A stretch of 64,000 nucleotides of DNA, taken from Planctomycetota bacterium (lineage in GTDB: Bacteria > Planctomycetota > Planctomycetia > Planctomycetales > Planctomycetaceae). The notes under the pieces were generated by a model. That model had not been told where the DNA came from and did not search any database. It was given only the letters and a program-made list of their open reading frames with translations. Location of the stretch: the NCBI GenBank assembly GCA_014584345.1, contig JACTNB010000019.1, forward strand, positions 1 through 64,000, written 5' to 3'. The position numbers and the translations under genes are program-made. Positions 61,832 through 64,000 of this stretch are shown here, one piece after another (the first letter of the stretch is position 1; each line of letters begins with the position of its first letter).

Positions 61832-63040
61832 ATGATTAGGCATGTCTGTCTCCTCGCCCTGACATTGGTTGCACAGATGACCAGATTGTCTCAGGGAGGC
61901 TACGACCCCAACGTGTTGCCCCAGGGGCATGAATACTACGAGTTGCGACAAGGGCTTTCGAATTGCCGGTTGAAGTTTGAACGTGAAAAACGGGGGCGGA
62001 TCGCGTTTCTGGGCGGTTCCATCACGGCGTCCAAAGGCTGGCGAGACGATGTCATTCGCTACTTCCAGACGAGATTTCCCGAGACCGAATTAGATTTCAT
62101 CAGTGCAGGGATCAGTTCGCTGGGCTCGGTCCCTCACGCCTTCCGTCTGCAACGCGACGTCCTTTCCCATGGTCCCGTCGATCTGTTGTTTGTCGAGGCA
62201 GCGGTCAACGATACCACGAACACCCCCGATCGCGACCAGATGCTGCGTGGAATGGAAGGCCTTGTGCGCCAGATGCGGCTGCAAAATCCCCTGGTGGATA
62301 TCGTGCACCTGCATTTTGTCATGCCAGAGCACATGAGGGACTACTCCCGGGGAATGGTCCCCGCTTCGATTTTCCAGCATGAAAAAGTCGCAGTGGCTTA
62401 CGGCAATGTGTCGGTTAATCTCTCGCTGGAAGTGACCGAACGGATTGCAGCCGGGGAGTTCACGTGGGACGACGATTTCAAGAATCTGCATCCAGCCCCC
62501 TTCGGGCATGCGCTGTATTTCAACAGCATCACTCGTATGACCGAAGCCGCCTTTGCCCAACCCCTCCCCCAGCAGGCTCTGCCTCACCCCCTGCCGTCCT
62601 CGCCTCTGGATGCCCGCAGCTATTTTCGCGGGCGTTTCGGTCCGATCGAGGACGTGCGTCTCGTTCGAGGATTCCAACGGGAAACGGCTTGGCAACCCAC
62701 GGATGGCAAGGGGACGCGGGCGGGATTCGTGAATGTCCCGGCGCTGGTCGGCTCGGGTCCCGGGGCGGAGATGGAATTCGCGTTCGAAGGGACAGCCGTG
62801 GGGTTATTCATCACCGCGGGGCCCGACGCCGGGGTGATCGAATACCGCATTGACGGCGGAGAAACGCGATCCATCAGTACGTTTACCCCCTGGAGCCAGG
62901 GACTGCATCTTCCCTGGGCAGTCCTCCTCGATGATGGACTGGCCCCGGGTAAACATACGGTGAATATCCGCATTTCGACGGAACTAGCCCCTCAGGCTAC
63001 GGGGTCCGCGCTGCGGGTATTCCACTTGTTGCTTAACTGA
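61832..63040 (+). CDS. Secreted SGNH/GDSL hydrolase with C-terminal beta domain
   Basis: A 402-residue exported hydrolase. After a signal peptide (MIRHVCLLALTLVAQ, to about residue 22) the SGNH blocks appear: block I FLGGSITASKGWR (S63), block II SAGISSLGSVPHAFRLQRDVL, block III VEAAVNDTTN and block V LHPAPFGHALYF with the catalytic His. The second half (about 255-402) is a beta-sandwich (AEMEFAFEGTAVGLFITAGPDAGVIEYRIDGGE) that may bind carbohydrate. Such enzymes usually remove acetyl groups from polysaccharides. I took the ATG at 61832 because GGGAG lies 7 bases before it. It is followed by a clean hairpin terminator at 63063. Confidence 0.85.
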   Translation: MIRHVCLLALTLVAQMTRLSQGGYDPNVLPQGHEYYELRQGLSNCRLKFEREKRGRIAFLGGSITASKGWRDDVIRYFQTRFPETELDFISAGISSLGSVPHAFRLQRDVLSHGPVDLLFVEAAVNDTTNTPDRDQMLRGMEGLVRQMRLQNPLVDIVHLHFVMPEHMRDYSRGMVPASIFQHEKVAVAYGNVSVNLSLEVTERIAAGEFTWDDDFKNLHPAPFGHALYFNSITRMTEAAFAQPLPQQALPHPLPSSPLDARSYFRGRFGPIEDVRLVRGFQRETAWQPTDGKGTRAGFVNVPALVGSGPGAEMEFAFEGTAVGLFITAGPDAGVIEYRIDGGETRSISTFTPWSQGLHLPWAVLLDDGLAPGKHTVNIRISTELAPQATGSALRVFHLLLN

Positions 63041-63062
63041 AACGCACCCCCACAACGCTCCA

Positions 63063-63092
63063 GAGCATGCCGATCCACCGTTCGGCATGCTC
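63063..63092 (+). terminator. Hairpin terminator after the SGNH hydrolase
   Basis: GAGCATGCCGA (63063-63073) pairs perfectly with TCGGCATGCTC (63082-63092) around an 8-base loop, 22 bases after the stop. The T tail is short, so it may be a transcript-end stabilising structure. Confidence 0.55.
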
Positions 63093-63101
63093 ACCCGTAA
63101 A

Positions 63102-63239
63102 CTAGCCCCGTCCGTCAGGAAGCGGGCCAAGCGGGCGCGACAACTCATAATCACTCGCCCGGCACAAGGTCTACCTGAGTGGATTCCTGTGAGGGTGAAG
63201 CGACTCAATAGTGGCCCGTTTCCTGACGGGCGCGGCTAG
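63102..63239. repeat. Imperfect inverted repeat (28-base arms) in a non-coding stretch
   Basis: The left arm (63102-63129, CTAGCCCCGTCCGTCAGGAA and on to GCGGGCCA) is nearly complementary to the right arm (63212-63239, TGGCCCGTTTCCTGACGGGC and on to GGCTAG), with 82 bases between them. Similar GTCAGGAAACGGGC sequences are, as I recall, dispersed in planctomycete genomes. A separate palindromic GGGTA...TACCC sequence lies at 63337-63355. Together with the terminator this fills 63041-63389; no gene is seen. Confidence 0.5.
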
Positions 63240-63389
63240 CTGAATTAACAATGTCGCGACTCTAAATGCGAGGTCGGGGGTGCCGCCGCTCGTTTTCTTC
63301 GTGTTCTCCGTGACTCCGTTGATACTACATAACTATGGGTATGCAGAGCGTACCCTCCGACACGGTTACAGCCCCTTGATGCGGAGGGC

Positions 63390-64000
63390 TCACAAGCCGA
63401 GTTGACGTTCCAGTTCGGAGACGCGATCGGTCAAGGCGGCAAGCTGATCCCTCAATTCCTGAAGCTCTTCGAGTGAGGGCGTGGGAACAACCGGGGATGG
63501 CTGAAACGAGGAGACTGTGGACTGGGAGGCTCTTGAAGAAATCGAGTGCCCCGATGCAACCGGAGCCGGTTCGTCCGGCTCGTCTCCTGTATGCCTTTCC
63601 AGGGTTTTGTTTTCTTCCGCGCGATAGAGGGCGTGATCGATTTCGATTCCCCTGCGTTGCAAATCGCCCGTGGACTGCACATAACCGGCCTGCATCAGGC
63701 GTTCGAGTTCCTCGCGCAGTTCGTCCAGGGAATCGAGCGAGGTCATGCGGCTGGCGCGCGTGCGTAGTTCACCCACCTGCTGGCGACCACGGAGGAGCAG
63801 TTCTCCCATGATGGCAAGTTGACGATTACTCCAACCCGCCGTGTCGCGAAGCAAGTGCCGATAGCGTTCCGTTCGTCCACCAGCCGTCTGAACGGTTGCA
63901 ACCAGTCCCCGCTGCTGGAGTTGATTGATGGTATCTTCCAACTCGAACTCGTCATAATTGGTGAGTGGTGCACGATTATTTTTCTGATTGCACCCTGTCA
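63390..64000 (-). CDS. yceH: YceH/DUF480 family protein (5' end outside window)
   Basis: About 202 residues of a DUF480 protein. The visible N-terminal part, TGCNQKNNRAPLTNYDEFELEDTINQLQQRGLV, is the end of the first winged-helix domain, followed by YRHLLRDTAGWSNRQLAIMGELLLRGRQQVGELRTRASRM, the second winged helix. The C-terminal tail is a Pro/Ser-rich linker and a coiled-coil-like helix (LEELQELRDQLAALTDRVSELERQLGL). The frame reaches the window edge, so the first roughly 35-40 residues are missing. The family has no established function. DNA binding is plausible from the paired winged helices. Confidence 0.85.
   Translation of the reverse strand, partial: TGCNQKNNRAPLTNYDEFELEDTINQLQQRGLVATVQTAGGRTERYRHLLRDTAGWSNRQLAIMGELLLRGRQQVGELRTRASRMTSLDSLDELREELERLMQAGYVQSTGDLQRRGIEIDHALYRAEENKTLERHTGDEPDEPAPVASGHSISSRASQSTVSSFQPSPVVPTPSLEELQELRDQLAALTDRVSELERQLGL

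Noticed and set aside
61601..61951. 116-codon minus-strand open frame upstream of the SGNH hydrolase
   Set aside because: It overlaps the signal peptide region of a well supported gene, has no ribosome site and resembles no family I know.

Overview
The window reads as a chromosomal piece of a planctomycete (Planctomycetota). The signs are several families that are heavily expanded in that phylum: paired DUF1501 and DUF1549/DUF1553 proteins (three sets), two DUF1559 pseudopilin-like proteins, ECF sigma factors paired with a Ser/Thr kinase or an anti-sigma-like protein, a cytochrome-c/PQQ beta-propeller pair and a XylR-type AraC regulator. No rRNA, CRISPR array, insertion sequence or convincing tRNA was seen.

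Region 1 (1-13574) is the right-hand part of an integrated element. A 573-residue large serine recombinase (11853-13574) ends exactly where a ComM/YifB Mg-chelatase-like gene (13560-14401, minus strand) is cut, just after its conserved PHHTxS motif. The other half of comM, and therefore the left end of the element, lies outside the window. The cargo contains the most interesting system: a tightly packed minus-strand operon (5253 to 1789) encoding a P-loop polynucleotide kinase-like protein, a Thg1-like 3'-5' polymerase, an RNA ligase, an HD-phosphoesterase/kinase fusion (HD-Pnk) and an archaeal/eukaryotic-type peptidyl-tRNA hydrolase (Pth2). Together these could heal, re-extend, seal and recycle damaged tRNAs. 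The remaining cargo is a HEAT-like protein, a CDF-type cation transporter with a START-like protein, three small zinc-ribbon proteins, an ECF sigma factor overlapping a receptor kinase with a LamG-like domain, and a broken second recombinase. A short motif, TAGCAGGTGCCTCG (in whole or in part), recurs four times in this region only.

Region 2 (14.4-48.6 kb) is ordinary planctomycete chromosome: an ACT-malic enzyme, an AlgI/AlgX-like O-acetylation pair, DUF1501 plus DUF1549/DUF1553, a YebC-family protein, an RND efflux pump with its adaptor, a cytochrome/PQQ pair, DUF1559 proteins with a Cys-rich secreted protein, a XylR-like regulator, NadA, an MMPL transporter, a NIPSNAP protein, LysA, and an ECF sigma factor overlapping a membrane anti-sigma-like/DUF1549/DUF1553 fusion.

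Region 3 (48.6-64 kb) holds another DUF1501/DUF1549 pair, a DUF309 protein, a KAS III-like thiolase, the dnaX-ybaB-recR replication/repair group (with a nine-A run in dnaX that could yield a short gamma form, and a dispersed repeat between ybaB and recR), then rpoN with the nitrogen-PTS-like set (HPr, PtsN, HPF) on the opposite strand. It ends with a secreted SGNH hydrolase and a partial YceH. All functional statements come from reading motifs and families by eye; no database search was run.
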